Below are positions 33,679 through 43,862 of a DNA stretch of 64,000 bases, piece by piece. The notes under the pieces are model-generated. The model saw nothing but the letters and a program-made list of their open reading frames with translations, did not search any database and was not told where the DNA came from. The translations under genes were made by a program, and so were the position numbers. Origin of the DNA: Paenibacillus senegalensis JC66 (GTDB lineage Bacteria; Bacillota; Bacilli; Paenibacillales; NBRC-103111); NCBI RefSeq assembly GCF_000285515.1, contig NZ_HE610957.1, positions 1,135,155-1,199,154 of the forward strand, given 5' to 3'. Position 1 is the first letter of the stretch. Every line of letters begins with the position of its first letter.

Positions 33679-34635
33679 TTAATTTACCCTGTTCTTGCTT
33701 TCGCCCTGCAAAAAAGCGGCAAGATTGTCGGCAGCCATAGTCATCAAGCGTGATCTGGCTTCCGTGGTTGCCCAAGCTATATGAGGCGTAACAATGCAGC
33801 GATCCGCCGTTAATAGAGGGTTGGCAGGATCGGGAGGCTCGCTAGCGAGCACATCCACAGCAGCCCCGGCAATACTGCCTTCATTCAGCGCATCCGCCAA
33901 GTCCTGCTCGACCACCAGCTTTCCTCTCGCCGTATTAATTAGAAACGCCGAGCGTTTCATCTGCTGGAACGCCTCCCGATTCATCATTCCCTCGGTTTCG
34001 GCCGTGAGCGGACAATGCAGGCTGATCACATCCGAGGTCTGCAGAAGCTGGTCATGGCTCACGATTTCAATGCCATCCCTCTCAGTACCGGGCTCCGCTG
34101 AACGGCTTGTGCCGATCGTCCTCATGCCAAGAGCACGTGCAATGCTGGCGACTCGTCTGCCGATTCTTCCCGATCCGATAATGCCCATCGTTTTACCGTA
34201 CAGCTCGACCAGAGTGGAATTCCAGTAGCAGAAATGCGGATAGCTGGCCCAATCTCCCCTGCGCACAGAATCACTGTGGCTGCCGGCACGATGGCACAGC
34301 TCCAGCAGCAGCGCAATCGTCATCTGTGCAGTGGAATATGTACCGTATTCAGGAATATTAGTCACAACGATACCTTGGCGCTTGGCCTCTGCAATGTCTA
34401 CCACATCGTAGCCCGTGGCCAGCACTCCGATATATTTCAGCCCGGTAAGACGTTTTAGGACAGCGGCATTAAGCGGCGTTTTATTCGTAAAAATCACTTC
34501 GGCTCCGTCTACCCGTTCGACAATCTGCTCTTCATCCGTGCGGTCGTAGACCGTTAAAGAGCCAAGAGCCTCCAAAGGAGACCAGCTGATGTCTCCGGGG
34601 TTTAACGTATAGCCGTCCAGGACGACAATTTTCAT
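33679..34635 (-). CDS. D-isomer-specific 2-hydroxyacid dehydrogenase (glycerate dehydrogenase-like)
   Basis: An NAD(P)-dependent oxidoreductase of 318 residues reducing a 2-keto acid (hydroxypyruvate or glyoxylate are typical). The Rossmann motif GIIGSGRIGRRVA is central; the catalytic set R in NTARGKLV, E in LASEPPDP and H in VTPHIAW is present. The ATG start overlaps the stop of the YciI-like gene (ATGA), implying coupled translation; the N-terminus MKIVVLDGYTLNPGD matches close relatives. Confidence 0.9.
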   Translation of the reverse strand: MKIVVLDGYTLNPGDISWSPLEALGSLTVYDRTDEEQIVERVDGAEVIFTNKTPLNAAVLKRLTGLKYIGVLATGYDVVDIAEAKRQGIVVTNIPEYGTYSTAQMTIALLLELCHRAGSHSDSVRRGDWASYPHFCYWNSTLVELYGKTMGIIGSGRIGRRVASIARALGMRTIGTSRSAEPGTERDGIEIVSHDQLLQTSDVISLHCPLTAETEGMMNREAFQQMKRSAFLINTARGKLVVEQDLADALNEGSIAGAAVDVLASEPPDPANPLLTADRCIVTPHIAWATTEARSRLMTMAADNLAAFLQGESKNRVN

Positions 34636-34895
34636 ACCGTTTTCATCGCCCATTCATGAATTTCATAGCCGCGGGCGCCGACTTTTACATAAGGATCCTG
34701 AATTACGATTCTTTGAATTTCCTCTACCGACTCCCCTTTATAAATGACCAGTCCCCCGCTTCCATCGAGGAATGGCCCCTTGGCAAACACCCGGCCTTCA
34801 CGCTCCTGTTCCGCCAAAAAATCGAGATGCGCCTGGCGGTGCTCCTCACTCTTCTTTGAACTCAGCATAGGCAAAAATACAGCAAAATAACTCAT
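34632..34895 (-). CDS. YciI-like protein
   Basis: An 87-residue ferredoxin-fold protein of the YCII family (FAVFLPMLSSKKSEEHRQAHLDFL; GRVFAKGPFLDGSGGLVIY; DPYVKVG). The histidine and aspartate pair typical of the family is present. The ATG after AGGAGGGATCTTAT is preferred to one nine codons upstream. It is cotranscribed with the dehydrogenase; its role is unknown, possibly handling a reactive by-product. Confidence 0.85.
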   Translation of the reverse strand: MSYFAVFLPMLSSKKSEEHRQAHLDFLAEQEREGRVFAKGPFLDGSGGLVIYKGESVEEIQRIVIQDPYVKVGARGYEIHEWAMKTV

Positions 34896-35060
34896 ATAAG
34901 ATCCCTCCTGAATGAATTGCATCGGAAATAGAAGCCTGCGGCAACTATAGAAACCCCTTTCATTATACGCTAAATATCCCCGAACTCCAAAACTAAAGGC
35001 AAACGGTTCGGGCTGTTGTGGAATACAATGTGGTAATCCATTAGGAAAGGAGCATGCCCG

Positions 35061-36089
35061 TTGAACATTCAGCTCGCCTTAACCGGAGATCTGCTCGTAC
35101 GCGAACCGATCATTCAGTCAGCACGGCTAGAGGACAAGGATGCCTACTCCTTTCACGCGCTGCTTGCCCCAATTGTCCCCTATTTACAGCAGGCGGACCT
35201 CACCATTGCCAACCTGGAAGTGACACTTGCTGGCAGAGAGGAGCACTATCTCAGACGGAATCCGGCCAACCGCTACCCGCAATTTAATTGCCCCGATGAA
35301 TTGGCATCGGCGCTGCGCAAAGCCGGCCTCCATGTGCTCACTACAGCCAACAATCACTGCCTGGACCGGGGAGTTTCAGGCTTGCGGCGAACGCTCCGGG
35401 TACTCGACAAGCACGGGATAAAACATACAGGAACCAATGCCAAACGTCATCCATCCGGGGGCGGGGGGCCGGTTATCGTTACTGTCAAGGGGATTCGCAT
35501 TGGCATCCTCTCCTACACAAGAGGCACCAATAGCATTGCATGCCCGTATCCGTGGATGGTTAACCGCATGAACCTGCAGCACATTCGCCGGGACTTGTAC
35601 GCTCTAAGGCGCAAGGCCGACTTCTGCATTGTCGCTCTGCATCATGGCCCGGAGTACAGCCATATTCCTACTCAAGGGCAAAGACGCTGGGCGCGCAAGC
35701 TCATGAAATGGGGTGCTGATCTGGTGCTCGGCTCACATCCCCACGTTGTTCAGCCGGTTGTCTGGAATAGCAATGGCAAGTTGGCCGTGTATTCTTTGGG
35801 CAGCCTGATTTCTTCACGGCTGAAGAAAAACCCGCATACTATGGCGGGCGTTATCCTGCTGGTTCAGCTGCAGCAAATAAAGGACGGGAGAGTCGTTATC
35901 AAGCAGGTCAAACCCGTCCCGACCTGGGTGCACAAATCAAGCTCCGGGGAAGCAAAGCGCTATCAGGTGCTGCCGCTTGAGGATGCGCTGCAGGATGAGA
36001 ATGACGCTTTCGAACCCGAAGAAAGAAAGCTCATGGAGCATATCCTCGATACCACACTCTCGATCATCGGCCCCCGTTCTTCCCTCTGA
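35061..36089 (+). CDS. CapA-family (PGA synthesis-type) metallophosphoesterase-like protein, cytosolic
   Basis: A 342-residue protein of the CapA/PgsA superfamily: ALTGDLLV, ANLEVTL, TTANNHCLDRG, LHHGPEYSHIPT, GSHPHVVQP and YSLGSLISS are the conserved metal-site segments. Unlike the CapA-like lipoprotein at 62432 it lacks any signal sequence. TTG start eight bases after AAAGGAG. It stands alone and converges on the kinase gene 19 bp away. Not linked to polyglutamate genes, so the substrate is open. Confidence 0.85.
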   Translation: MNIQLALTGDLLVREPIIQSARLEDKDAYSFHALLAPIVPYLQQADLTIANLEVTLAGREEHYLRRNPANRYPQFNCPDELASALRKAGLHVLTTANNHCLDRGVSGLRRTLRVLDKHGIKHTGTNAKRHPSGGGGPVIVTVKGIRIGILSYTRGTNSIACPYPWMVNRMNLQHIRRDLYALRRKADFCIVALHHGPEYSHIPTQGQRRWARKLMKWGADLVLGSHPHVVQPVVWNSNGKLAVYSLGSLISSRLKKNPHTMAGVILLVQLQQIKDGRVVIKQVKPVPTWVHKSSSGEAKRYQVLPLEDALQDENDAFEPEERKLMEHILDTTLSIIGPRSSL

Positions 36090-36108
36090 GGAAGGATGAA
36101 GAAGGGGA

Positions 36109-37950
36109 CTAGGCCGATCGTTTGACCCGTACTTGCCCGGTCTTATCCTGCTCTATGGGAAGCCGCAGAATGACGGTGGTCCCCTCGCCTAGTTTACTGT
36201 AAATTTGCAAGTCGGCTTCCTTCCCGTAGTAGAGCTGGACACGAGTGAGCACATTGCGCAGCCCGAACAAATCCTGTACCGGATTCCGGGTCAGCAGATC
36301 GGCACGTCCTCCCGATGATTTCAGTTCTTTTTGGATGTACGCAAGCTTCTCCTCATCTATTCCTGCCCCGTCATCCTCTACTTTCAGTTGAAGAAAACCC
36401 TCCTCCAGCTCCGCGGCAATAAGCAGGCGACCCTCCCCTTGTTTCTTCTCCAGGCCGTGGAGCAGCGCGTTCTCTACGAGCGGCTGGAGAAGCAGCTTGT
36501 GAATATGAACCGGCCGGCATTCCTCAGCGATCTGGTATTCAACCGAAAAATGATCCAGAAACCTCAGCTGCTGAACCCGCAAATAATAATTTAAATGCTC
36601 TGCCGTTTCCGCGATAGAAAAGGTGTCCTGTCCTTTATTCAGGCTCAGGCGGAAAAACTTGGACAGATTCAACACCATCTCACTTATTTCACTGGCTTCA
36701 TAATTTTTCGCCGTCCAGTAGATCGTGTCCAGAGTATTGTAAAGAAAATGCGGATTGATCTGCGACTGGAGAAATTTCAATTCTGTCTGTGACAGCCGCA
36801 GCTGCTGCTCGTAGTGATCCTGGATCAGATGCTTCTGGTCAGATATCATCCTGTTGAAGGAATCAACAAGGTAGCCGAGCTCGTCTTTACGTTGATTGGA
36901 CAAGCGGACATCAAAGTTGCCCAGACGTATTTGCTTCATTCCGTAGATCAGGTTGGCTAAAGGGGCAGAGATATGCCGGAACAATGCCCATGAAATCCAA
37001 AGCGCCAGCAGGACGCTGATTCCGATAATAATATACGTAGACATCTCCAGTTGTTTGTTTTTCTCGTACAGTTCCTTCTCAGGCTGAACCAATAGCAGCG
37101 ACCAGTTGGAAAATCTCGATTTGGCGCGAACGGTAAACATCGCTTCGTCATATTCTCGCAGATTGGCGATCTCAATTTCTTCGCTGTTTCCGTCCCAGTC
37201 CGGGACAAAATCAGCCTTTCCCGTCCCCGCAACTAATTGATTATCACTTGAGTAAAGATAAATATCAGCATTTTTGGACGGCAGCAGCGGAATCGTAAGC
37301 TCGATCAAAGTATCTTTTTTAACGGATAGAATCAAAATGTTAGGCTGTTTATCATCAGTGTAGTTATAAATATCAATCATTCGCAGCAAATAAATGTAAT
37401 CCTCCTCAAAGGTGCCTCCCAAGGAATCAATGGAATCGCTTCCATCCGGAATGTAGTAAATTTTCCCCCCGCCCGCATCTATCGCTTTTTGAATGATTTC
37501 GTGGTCTCTGGCATTTTCGATCTTCTTGCCCCCGTAATCCGTCATGATCATCATCTCAGAGGGCGTGTGCAGGATAGAAATCCGCGATACTTTATGATTA
37601 ATAAACGTAACATTCGTAATTTCCCGCATCATCATACTAAAATCAACGATCGACTGGGGAGTCAGCTCCTCCTCGGTTTTTTCCAGCAGTTGGATTAAAT
37701 TCCGGTCAGTAGCTAGCAGGATCGAAAGCTCATCTACGGTTTGCATAGTCAGATCAATGTATTCCACTGCGGCAAGCAGCGCTCCTCTTGTCCTCTCCCC
37801 AGCCTCTTTCTTCAGAATCTGCTGAGAGCGTTCGTTGGTAAACAAGCTGACCAGTACCAAGGGAAGCAGGATCAGCAGGAAATACCATGTCAAACGCACC
37901 TGAATGTGCTGGGTAAAACGACTGTGCAATGCTTTTACCAGCCTAAGCAT
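36109..37950 (-). CDS. YesM-type sensor histidine kinase without adjacent regulator
   Basis: A 613-residue kinase: helix YFLLILLPLVLVSLF, a large extracellular sensor, second helix (TYIIIGISVLLALWISWALF), HAMP, phospho-histidine in QINPHFLYNTLDTIYW, then HATPase (ENALLHGLEKKQGEG, VEDDGAGID, GLRNVLTRVQLYYG). It starts 6 bp after the binding-protein gene, sharing its GGAGGAATGA region. No response regulator follows; the gene converges with a CapA-like gene. The orphan AraC-type regulator 6 kb away is a candidate partner. Confidence 0.94.
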   Translation of the reverse strand: MLRLVKALHSRFTQHIQVRLTWYFLLILLPLVLVSLFTNERSQQILKKEAGERTRGALLAAVEYIDLTMQTVDELSILLATDRNLIQLLEKTEEELTPQSIVDFSMMMREITNVTFINHKVSRISILHTPSEMMIMTDYGGKKIENARDHEIIQKAIDAGGGKIYYIPDGSDSIDSLGGTFEEDYIYLLRMIDIYNYTDDKQPNILILSVKKDTLIELTIPLLPSKNADIYLYSSDNQLVAGTGKADFVPDWDGNSEEIEIANLREYDEAMFTVRAKSRFSNWSLLLVQPEKELYEKNKQLEMSTYIIIGISVLLALWISWALFRHISAPLANLIYGMKQIRLGNFDVRLSNQRKDELGYLVDSFNRMISDQKHLIQDHYEQQLRLSQTELKFLQSQINPHFLYNTLDTIYWTAKNYEASEISEMVLNLSKFFRLSLNKGQDTFSIAETAEHLNYYLRVQQLRFLDHFSVEYQIAEECRPVHIHKLLLQPLVENALLHGLEKKQGEGRLLIAAELEEGFLQLKVEDDGAGIDEEKLAYIQKELKSSGGRADLLTRNPVQDLFGLRNVLTRVQLYYGKEADLQIYSKLGEGTTVILRLPIEQDKTGQVRVKRSA

Positions 37951-37956
37951 ACTGCA

Positions 37957-39483
37957 TCATTCCTCCACTTTAGCGCGGTACCATTCGTTTACCTCGGCGG
38001 TTATTTCATCCCCTCCCTCTGCCCTCCACCATTCGACAAACTCATCAAACTTGTCCAGCGGATAAGTGCCGACAACGATCTTAATGAAGGTTTCATCCTG
38101 CATTTTGCGCAGCTTGGCATTGTACTTGCCCATAGCCGGAGTGGGTGCGGCTTCGAACTGGTTGCGGATTAAGTGCTGATGAATCATTTGAATATTATCC
38201 CATAAGCGGAAATGCTCTCCCAGGGAGTCCAATCGCGCTTTCCCGATCTCAGGATTGATCACATCAGCGAGCGCCCCGTAAATCCCGCGGTACTGCTGAC
38301 GGTTATGTTCTTGAAAATCACTTACCATGCGGCCGTTGTCCATCGACCATACTTCATTCTCAAACCCCAGTTTCAAGGTAAGCTGCCCTTCTCCGGCAAT
38401 AAAATTGAGCAGCCGGATGACCCCGGCGGGATTAGTGCTGGCGGCAGGAACGATATTATAGGTGCGGACAAGAGAGGTGGAATAGGTACCGGAGTGACCG
38501 CCCGGACCGACCGGATAGGGCAGCGGTATCCACTGCGCCTGCGGGTCTTGGCGAACGTTTTTTTCGATCGGGTTTCGCGTGTCAAACCAAGCGGCGGAAT
38601 ATAGGCCTACCCTGCCATCGATCACCTTGTCTTCCAGGTTCCTCTGCTTGTTAAGCGGAAATTGCGGATCAAGCAAGCCTTCTTTGTATAAACGCGATAA
38701 AAATTCCAGTGCTTGCCGTGTTTCAGGCAAAATTCCGGAATATACGAGAACGCCGTCCCTTTCATACCAGGCGTCCTTTTGCGTACCAAAAGCGCCAAAA
38801 AACGGAGCTGTGCGGCCGAGATTCTCCGTTACGGACAAACCGAACGTATCGTCCAGCCCATTGCCGTCCGGATCTTGTTCGGCAAAGGCACGCATGACGT
38901 CTACATATTCCTCCAGGGTCGTCGGAATGTCCAGCTGCAGGCGGTCCAGCCAATCCTTACGGGCATAGATCAGCTCGGTTCCCTGTACCTCGTTCAAGCT
39001 CGGCACCGCATATATTTTGCCGTCCACCCGCACTTGGCTCCATGCTTCCTCCGGAATCAGGCGCTTTAATTCGGGACCGTACTCTTCCAAATAATCATCC
39101 AAAGGCATAAGCAAATTCTGCTTAACATAATTGGCGAATAAGGCCGTATCAGACGTATTGATCATATCAGGAAGCTGCCCAGAGGACATGATCAGATTAA
39201 GCTTATCTGTATAGCCTTCCAGTGGAGGGAGGGTGACCATGATCTCAAGTCCGGTATGCTTCTCAATATAATCAAGATAAGGGTTGTTATTCTCATCGAA
39301 GCCCTCCGGAAAGCTGAGACCCATGCTGTTAATGACAATGTGAAGCTGATTGGATTGATCCTCACCGGCCTCATGCGGTGATGCCGGACGTTTGACTGCA
39401 TCCCACCAACAGGATGTTGTCAGCAGAACCAGTCCCCCCCATACAGCCAGACCGAACACAAATCGGACAGGGTATACCGCCAT
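37957..39483 (-). CDS. Extracellular solute-binding lipoprotein (LipO/LplA type)
   Basis: A 508-residue lipoprotein with lipobox LTTSC, then a large SBP fold typical of the LplA/YtcQ group (LDYIEKHTGLEIMVTLPPLEGYTDKLNLIMSSG; TLEEYVDVMRAFAEQDPDGNG). The calcium-site-like DPDGNGLDDT loop is present. ATG eight bases after AAGGGG; a GTG two codons earlier is too close to that site. No permease genes adjoin; it is paired only with the kinase, suggesting a ligand-sensing co-receptor role (inference). Confidence 0.88.
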   Translation of the reverse strand: MAVYPVRFVFGLAVWGGLVLLTTSCWWDAVKRPASPHEAGEDQSNQLHIVINSMGLSFPEGFDENNNPYLDYIEKHTGLEIMVTLPPLEGYTDKLNLIMSSGQLPDMINTSDTALFANYVKQNLLMPLDDYLEEYGPELKRLIPEEAWSQVRVDGKIYAVPSLNEVQGTELIYARKDWLDRLQLDIPTTLEEYVDVMRAFAEQDPDGNGLDDTFGLSVTENLGRTAPFFGAFGTQKDAWYERDGVLVYSGILPETRQALEFLSRLYKEGLLDPQFPLNKQRNLEDKVIDGRVGLYSAAWFDTRNPIEKNVRQDPQAQWIPLPYPVGPGGHSGTYSTSLVRTYNIVPAASTNPAGVIRLLNFIAGEGQLTLKLGFENEVWSMDNGRMVSDFQEHNRQQYRGIYGALADVINPEIGKARLDSLGEHFRLWDNIQMIHQHLIRNQFEAAPTPAMGKYNAKLRKMQDETFIKIVVGTYPLDKFDEFVEWWRAEGGDEITAEVNEWYRAKVEE

Positions 39484-40007
39484 TCTCACATCCCCTTGCC
39501 TTTTAAAATCCGAGAGACCGGTCCAACCATTGCCGCTAAATTAAAGTGTAGATAAAAACTTAACAGCAGGATAGACGACTCTGATTGCTTCCATTGGTAC
39601 TCTCATGACATTAAGGTGACTCCAAGCAATAACGATCATGATTGATCCTGCATTCAGCATTGCAGATGAATCGTTTTACCGTCAAGATGGAATTTAGCGG
39701 TTTGCTAAATTTCTTTTTCGCTAACCGTGGAGCAATCACTCCAATAATGCGAATATCCTCCCCGCATACCATTCATAAAAAAATATTGCGATGCCGATAT
39801 TCCCTGATAGATCCAAGGATTGGCTGGCGAAAAGCTATCGATTTACTAGAAATAGTCATAAATTTTCATGTTGCTTATCGGCGTATTAGATTACAATAGA
39901 AAAGTAAGCGTTTTGTATAAATTCGATCTTGCTGGATGGTGAGGAAATCCTGGATTTATGCAAGCATGCTGAAGTACAAGCTTTGAAAGGAATAAGGAGG
40001 AGCTGGA
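39484..40007. other. Divergent intergenic region
   Basis: It separates the minus-strand binding-protein/kinase pair from the plus-strand FAD oxidoreductase. A TACAAT at 39892-39897 with TTGCTT 15 bp upstream is the best, but weak, promoter candidate toward the oxidoreductase. An 85-codon open frame (39642-39899) lacks a ribosome site and family features. Nothing else was recognised. Confidence 0.5.
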
Positions 40008-41576
40008 ATGAACAGAGAATTTCATGCTGACATCGTTATATTGGGTGGAGGTACGGGCGGATGTGCTGCAGCTTTAGCTGCTGCCAAGATGGGCAAATCC
40101 GTAATCATGACTGAGGAAACTTTATGGATTGGCGGACAACTGACTTCACAAGCTGTCCCTCCTGATGAGCACCCATGGATTGAATCCTTTGGCTGCACCC
40201 GCAGCTATAGACAATTTCGCGATGGAGTACGCAACTACTACAGAAACCATTTCCCTATGACGGCCAAGGCCCGGTCGATCAAGGATTGGAATCCGGGAAC
40301 AGCTTCCGTCAGCCGGATTAGTCACGAGCCTCGTGCTGCATTAGCTGTGCTTACCCAAATGCTGGCTCCCTATGTACATAGCGGCCGCCTGACCATTCTT
40401 TCACGCTTTCAGGCGGAAAGTGCAGAGACAGACGGAGACTCTGTCCGTTCGGTTACCGTTAAGTCTCTGGATACGGGCGATCGCGTCACGCTTACTTCGC
40501 CTTACTTCCTGGACGCTACTGAATGCGGGGATATCCTCCCTCTGGCCAAGGTCGAATATGTTACCGGCTCCGAATCGAAGAACGAAACGGGCGAGCCTCA
40601 TGCATTGGATGGAGATGCCGACCCGATGGATATGCAATCATTTACCCATTGTTTTGCAATGGATTATCATCCGGATGAAGATTACACAATCAGCAAGCCG
40701 GAGCAGTATGATTTTTGGAAGGAATACCAGGCAGACTTCTGGCCTGATAAACAGCTGAGCATGACCGGAGTTCGTCCGCATACGCTCGAGCCGGTCACTT
40801 ACGATTTATTCCCGGGCGGAAGCAATTTCTCTTTATGGACTTACCGGCGGATCTTGGATAAAACCCATTTTGCCGAGGGTGCCTTTACCAGCGATATTAC
40901 TCTTGTTAACTGGCCTGCCAATGATTATTGGCTGGGACCGATTATCGATGTGCCGGAAGAGGAGAAAAACAAGCATCTGCACAATGCCAAGCAACTCAGT
41001 TTGAGCTACCTGTATTGGCTGCAAACCGAAGCGCCGCGGCCTGATGGCAAAGCCGGGTATCCGGGGCTGAGACTCCGGCCCGATGTATGCGGAACCGAGG
41101 ATGGTCTTGCCATGTATCCTTACATCCGCGAATCGAGAAGAATCAAAGCCGAGTTCACTGTACTGGAACAGCACCTGAGCTCTGATCTGCGGGATAAAGC
41201 CGAAGAATACCCGGATTCGGTCGGAATTGGCTGTTACCGAATCGACCTGCATCCGAGCACAGGACAAAGACATTATATTGACGTGTCCAGCCTGCCATTC
41301 CAAATTCCGCTCGGCAGCCTGCTGCCTGTTAGGGTAAACAATTTGCTTGCAGCTTGTAAAAATATCGGGGTAACCCATATTACTAACGGTTGTTATCGTC
41401 TGCATCCGGTAGAATGGAATATAGGTGAAGCGGCCGGTTATCTTGCTGCTTTCTGCTTGACCCAGGGAGTTCAGCCTAAAGAAGTGCGGGAGCGCAAGGA
41501 TTTGCTTGAAGAGTTTCAAAAAGTGCTTGCTGCCGAAGGAATTGAGCTAGCCTGGCCGGTTACCTCCGCAGTATAA
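40008..41576 (+). CDS. FAD-dependent oxidoreductase (FAD_oxidored / succinate dehydrogenase-like fold)
   Basis: A 522-residue flavoprotein. The N-terminal dinucleotide fold GGGTGGCAAALAAAKMGKSV and the following ETLWIGGQLTSQAVPPDEHPW match the FAD_oxidored group; a second FAD contact VNNLLAACKNIGVTHITNGC lies near the C-terminus. No signal peptide. GGAGGAGCTGGA precedes the ATG. It is followed 42 bp later by an N-acetyltransferase gene. Substrate unknown; relatives are often next to carbohydrate or glycoside genes. Confidence 0.88.
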   Translation: MNREFHADIVILGGGTGGCAAALAAAKMGKSVIMTEETLWIGGQLTSQAVPPDEHPWIESFGCTRSYRQFRDGVRNYYRNHFPMTAKARSIKDWNPGTASVSRISHEPRAALAVLTQMLAPYVHSGRLTILSRFQAESAETDGDSVRSVTVKSLDTGDRVTLTSPYFLDATECGDILPLAKVEYVTGSESKNETGEPHALDGDADPMDMQSFTHCFAMDYHPDEDYTISKPEQYDFWKEYQADFWPDKQLSMTGVRPHTLEPVTYDLFPGGSNFSLWTYRRILDKTHFAEGAFTSDITLVNWPANDYWLGPIIDVPEEEKNKHLHNAKQLSLSYLYWLQTEAPRPDGKAGYPGLRLRPDVCGTEDGLAMYPYIRESRRIKAEFTVLEQHLSSDLRDKAEEYPDSVGIGCYRIDLHPSTGQRHYIDVSSLPFQIPLGSLLPVRVNNLLAACKNIGVTHITNGCYRLHPVEWNIGEAAGYLAAFCLTQGVQPKEVRERKDLLEEFQKVLAAEGIELAWPVTSAV

Positions 41577-41618
41577 TATTAGTTGGATCGCTTTATTACC
41601 ACCTGAGGAGGCTGACCT

Positions 41619-42758
41619 ATGGAAATCCGCTGTTTACTTACTAAGGCCGAGCTTGACGAAGCGGCACGGCTGTCTGATTCGATCTTCCGCGACCATGAAC
41701 AGGTATCGATGCAGCAAGCATTCCCGGGTGTATTCTCGGAATCGCTTGGCCAATCCTTCGGTGCGTTCGATAATGGCAAAATGGTTGCTTTTATGGGACT
41801 CGTCCCTACGATAATCCGCCTGGGCCCTGCCAGCCTTAGGGTCTATTCCCTCGGTTCAGTCTGCACAGACGAGAATTACCGGGGAAAAGGAATTGCCAGC
41901 GAACTGCTTGATGCGGTGCTGCAGCAAATCGGCCAGGCCGGTGCTTCGCTGCTGCTTGTGTCGGGAGCACGCTCGCTTTATACTCGCGCCGGCTGCAGAA
42001 CCTATGGCCAGGTCGAATATTATCAATGGGACCGCGGCAACGGAGTTTCCTTCCAGACGGGGCAGCTTCCCCAAGGAGCCCAGCTGCGTGAATGGCAATC
42101 GACCGATTGGTTCCAGCTGCACGCCTTGGCATCTAACCGTGAGGTACGCTTTGATCATAATTTGTCTGAACTGGCTCAATTAATTCACTGCGAAGCTTTC
42201 AGCAGCTGCGTCAAGCTTAAGCATAAGGTTGTCGTAGCTGAGAAAGACGGTCAGATCGTCACCTTTGCGGTAGTCGGCGTACCTGCGGCCGCAGCACCTA
42301 AACGTCCGCCTCTCTTGATTGAATGGGCAGGCGATGCGGCTTGTATGCCGGCATTGCTGAACTTTGCAGCCGATACTTATACACTAGACAAGCTGCTCAT
42401 CCCTGTACCATGGCATGAGCAGAAGCTGGCCCTAGCTCTTCAAGGACTGCCTGTCGAGCAGAAGAAAGCAACCGGAACCGTATTGGTCGCTTCTCCGGAA
42501 CGTCTGCTGGAACAGCTTGCCCCTTACCTGCAAGCCAAAGATGCCTCAGCATTCGCTTCCCTGGCTTTTGCCCGGGAGGGAGAAGACGCCATCGGCGTTA
42601 CATTTAAGGATAAATCCTGCACGCTTACCGTAACGGAATTTATCTCTCTGTTATTTGATCCCGGCCATCCGGAGCTTGATGAACCGGAGCTTACAGAAGC
42701 GCTGAAAACTTTATTTCCGCTTCCGCTTCCTTATGATGCCGGACTTAATTATGTATAA
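41619..42758 (+). CDS. GNAT-family N-acetyltransferase (Eis-like, two-domain)
   Basis: A 379-residue acyltransferase: GNAT domain with the acetyl-CoA loop DENYRGKGIASELL, then a second GNAT-like and a C-terminal sterol-carrier-like portion, the layout of Eis-type proteins. GAGGAGGCTGACCT precedes the ATG. Probably cotranscribed with the FAD oxidoreductase and closed by the hairpin downstream. Acceptor unknown. Confidence 0.82.
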   Translation: MEIRCLLTKAELDEAARLSDSIFRDHEQVSMQQAFPGVFSESLGQSFGAFDNGKMVAFMGLVPTIIRLGPASLRVYSLGSVCTDENYRGKGIASELLDAVLQQIGQAGASLLLVSGARSLYTRAGCRTYGQVEYYQWDRGNGVSFQTGQLPQGAQLREWQSTDWFQLHALASNREVRFDHNLSELAQLIHCEAFSSCVKLKHKVVVAEKDGQIVTFAVVGVPAAAAPKRPPLLIEWAGDAACMPALLNFAADTYTLDKLLIPVPWHEQKLALALQGLPVEQKKATGTVLVASPERLLEQLAPYLQAKDASAFASLAFAREGEDAIGVTFKDKSCTLTVTEFISLLFDPGHPELDEPELTEALKTLFPLPLPYDAGLNYV

Positions 42759-42766
42759 ACTAGAGC

Positions 42767-42797
42767 GGGCCGATGAAGGAAATTCCTTTATCGGCCC
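42767..42797 (+). terminator. Hairpin after the acetyltransferase gene
   Basis: GGGCCGATGAAGGAA pairs with TTCCTTTATCGGCCC in an almost uninterrupted stem. No long T-run follows, so efficiency is uncertain. Confidence 0.55.
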
Positions 42798-42839
42798 ATA
42801 CTTATAGTGAAAGACGATATCTTCCGGAGGAGGGAAACT

Positions 42840-43832
42840 ATGCAGTTTATTGACAATCAGGGCATTACCGATCCCCGCATCAATTTGGCTCTCGAAGAGT
42901 ATGCGCTGAAGCAGCTGCCCACAGATGACGACTACCTGCTTTTTTATATTAACGAACCATCCATCATTATTGGAAAAAACCAGAATACGGCCGAAGAAAT
43001 CAACGCCGATTATGTGCAGGCAAACCATATTCACGTTGTTCGCAGGCTGTCTGGCGGCGGTGCCGTCTATCATGATCTCGGAAATCTTAACTTCAGCTTC
43101 ATCACGAATGATGACGGCAAGTCGTTTCAAAATTTCCGCAAGTTTACTGAGCCAGTAGTCAAAGCCCTCAAAAAGATGGGGGTTGAAGCTAATTTGACAG
43201 GCAGGAATGACCTGCAAATCGGCGAACGGAAAATTTCGGGCAATGCCCAATACTCCAGCAAAGGACGCATGTTTAGTCACGGAACGTTATTATTCCAGTC
43301 GGAAGTGGAGCATATTGTTTCCGCTCTGAAAGCCAACTCCGAAAAAATGCGTTCCAAAGGAATAAAGTCGATTCGCAGCCGGGTCGCCAACATTGCAGAT
43401 TATTTGCCGGAGCCAATGACTATCGAGCAATTCCGGCAACAGTTGCTGGAATCTATATTTGAGGGCAAAGACATTGTGAAGTATCCATTAACTGAGAATG
43501 ACTGGGCGCAGGTACACGAATTAGCGAAAACCCGGTACAGCAGCTGGGACTGGAATTACGGCAAATCCCCCAAAGCGAATTTTAAGCAGTCGCGCCGCTT
43601 TGACGGGGTTGGGACGGTGGAGGTTCGCTTGAACATCGAGGAAGGCAAAATTAAACAAGCCAAACTGTACGGCGACTTTCTCGGCCAGCACGAGATTTCC
43701 GAGCTGGAGGAAGCCCTGATCGGAGTTCCCTACGATAAAGAGGCGGTCTCCGGTGTGCTTAACGAAAAAGGAGCCCCCAGCTATATTGGGCGGCTGGACA
43801 CTCCTTCTCTGCTCTCCCTCTTTTTTGAGTAA
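42840..43832 (+). CDS. lplJ: Lipoate-protein ligase (LplJ/LplA type)
   Basis: It attaches free lipoate, via lipoyl-AMP, to E2 and GcvH proteins. RRLSGGGAVYHDLGNLNFSF (about 68-87) is the lipoyl-adenylate binding motif and the catalytic lysine lies in GERKISGNAQ (about K131). The C-terminal accessory domain is present. 330 residues is normal for the Bacillus LplJ group. The ATG after GGAGGAGGGAAACT is chosen over a frame starting 33 bp earlier. Monocistronic between opposing genes. Confidence 0.94.
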   Translation: MQFIDNQGITDPRINLALEEYALKQLPTDDDYLLFYINEPSIIIGKNQNTAEEINADYVQANHIHVVRRLSGGGAVYHDLGNLNFSFITNDDGKSFQNFRKFTEPVVKALKKMGVEANLTGRNDLQIGERKISGNAQYSSKGRMFSHGTLLFQSEVEHIVSALKANSEKMRSKGIKSIRSRVANIADYLPEPMTIEQFRQQLLESIFEGKDIVKYPLTENDWAQVHELAKTRYSSWDWNYGKSPKANFKQSRRFDGVGTVEVRLNIEEGKIKQAKLYGDFLGQHEISELEEALIGVPYDKEAVSGVLNEKGAPSYIGRLDTPSLLSLFFE

Positions 43833-43862
43833 AATAAACCATGATACGAGTACAGTCAGCCG

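Noticed and set aside
39642-39899. 85-codon plus-strand frame in the 39.5-40.0 kb gap
   Set aside because: No ribosome binding site and no recognisable features; composition looks non-coding.
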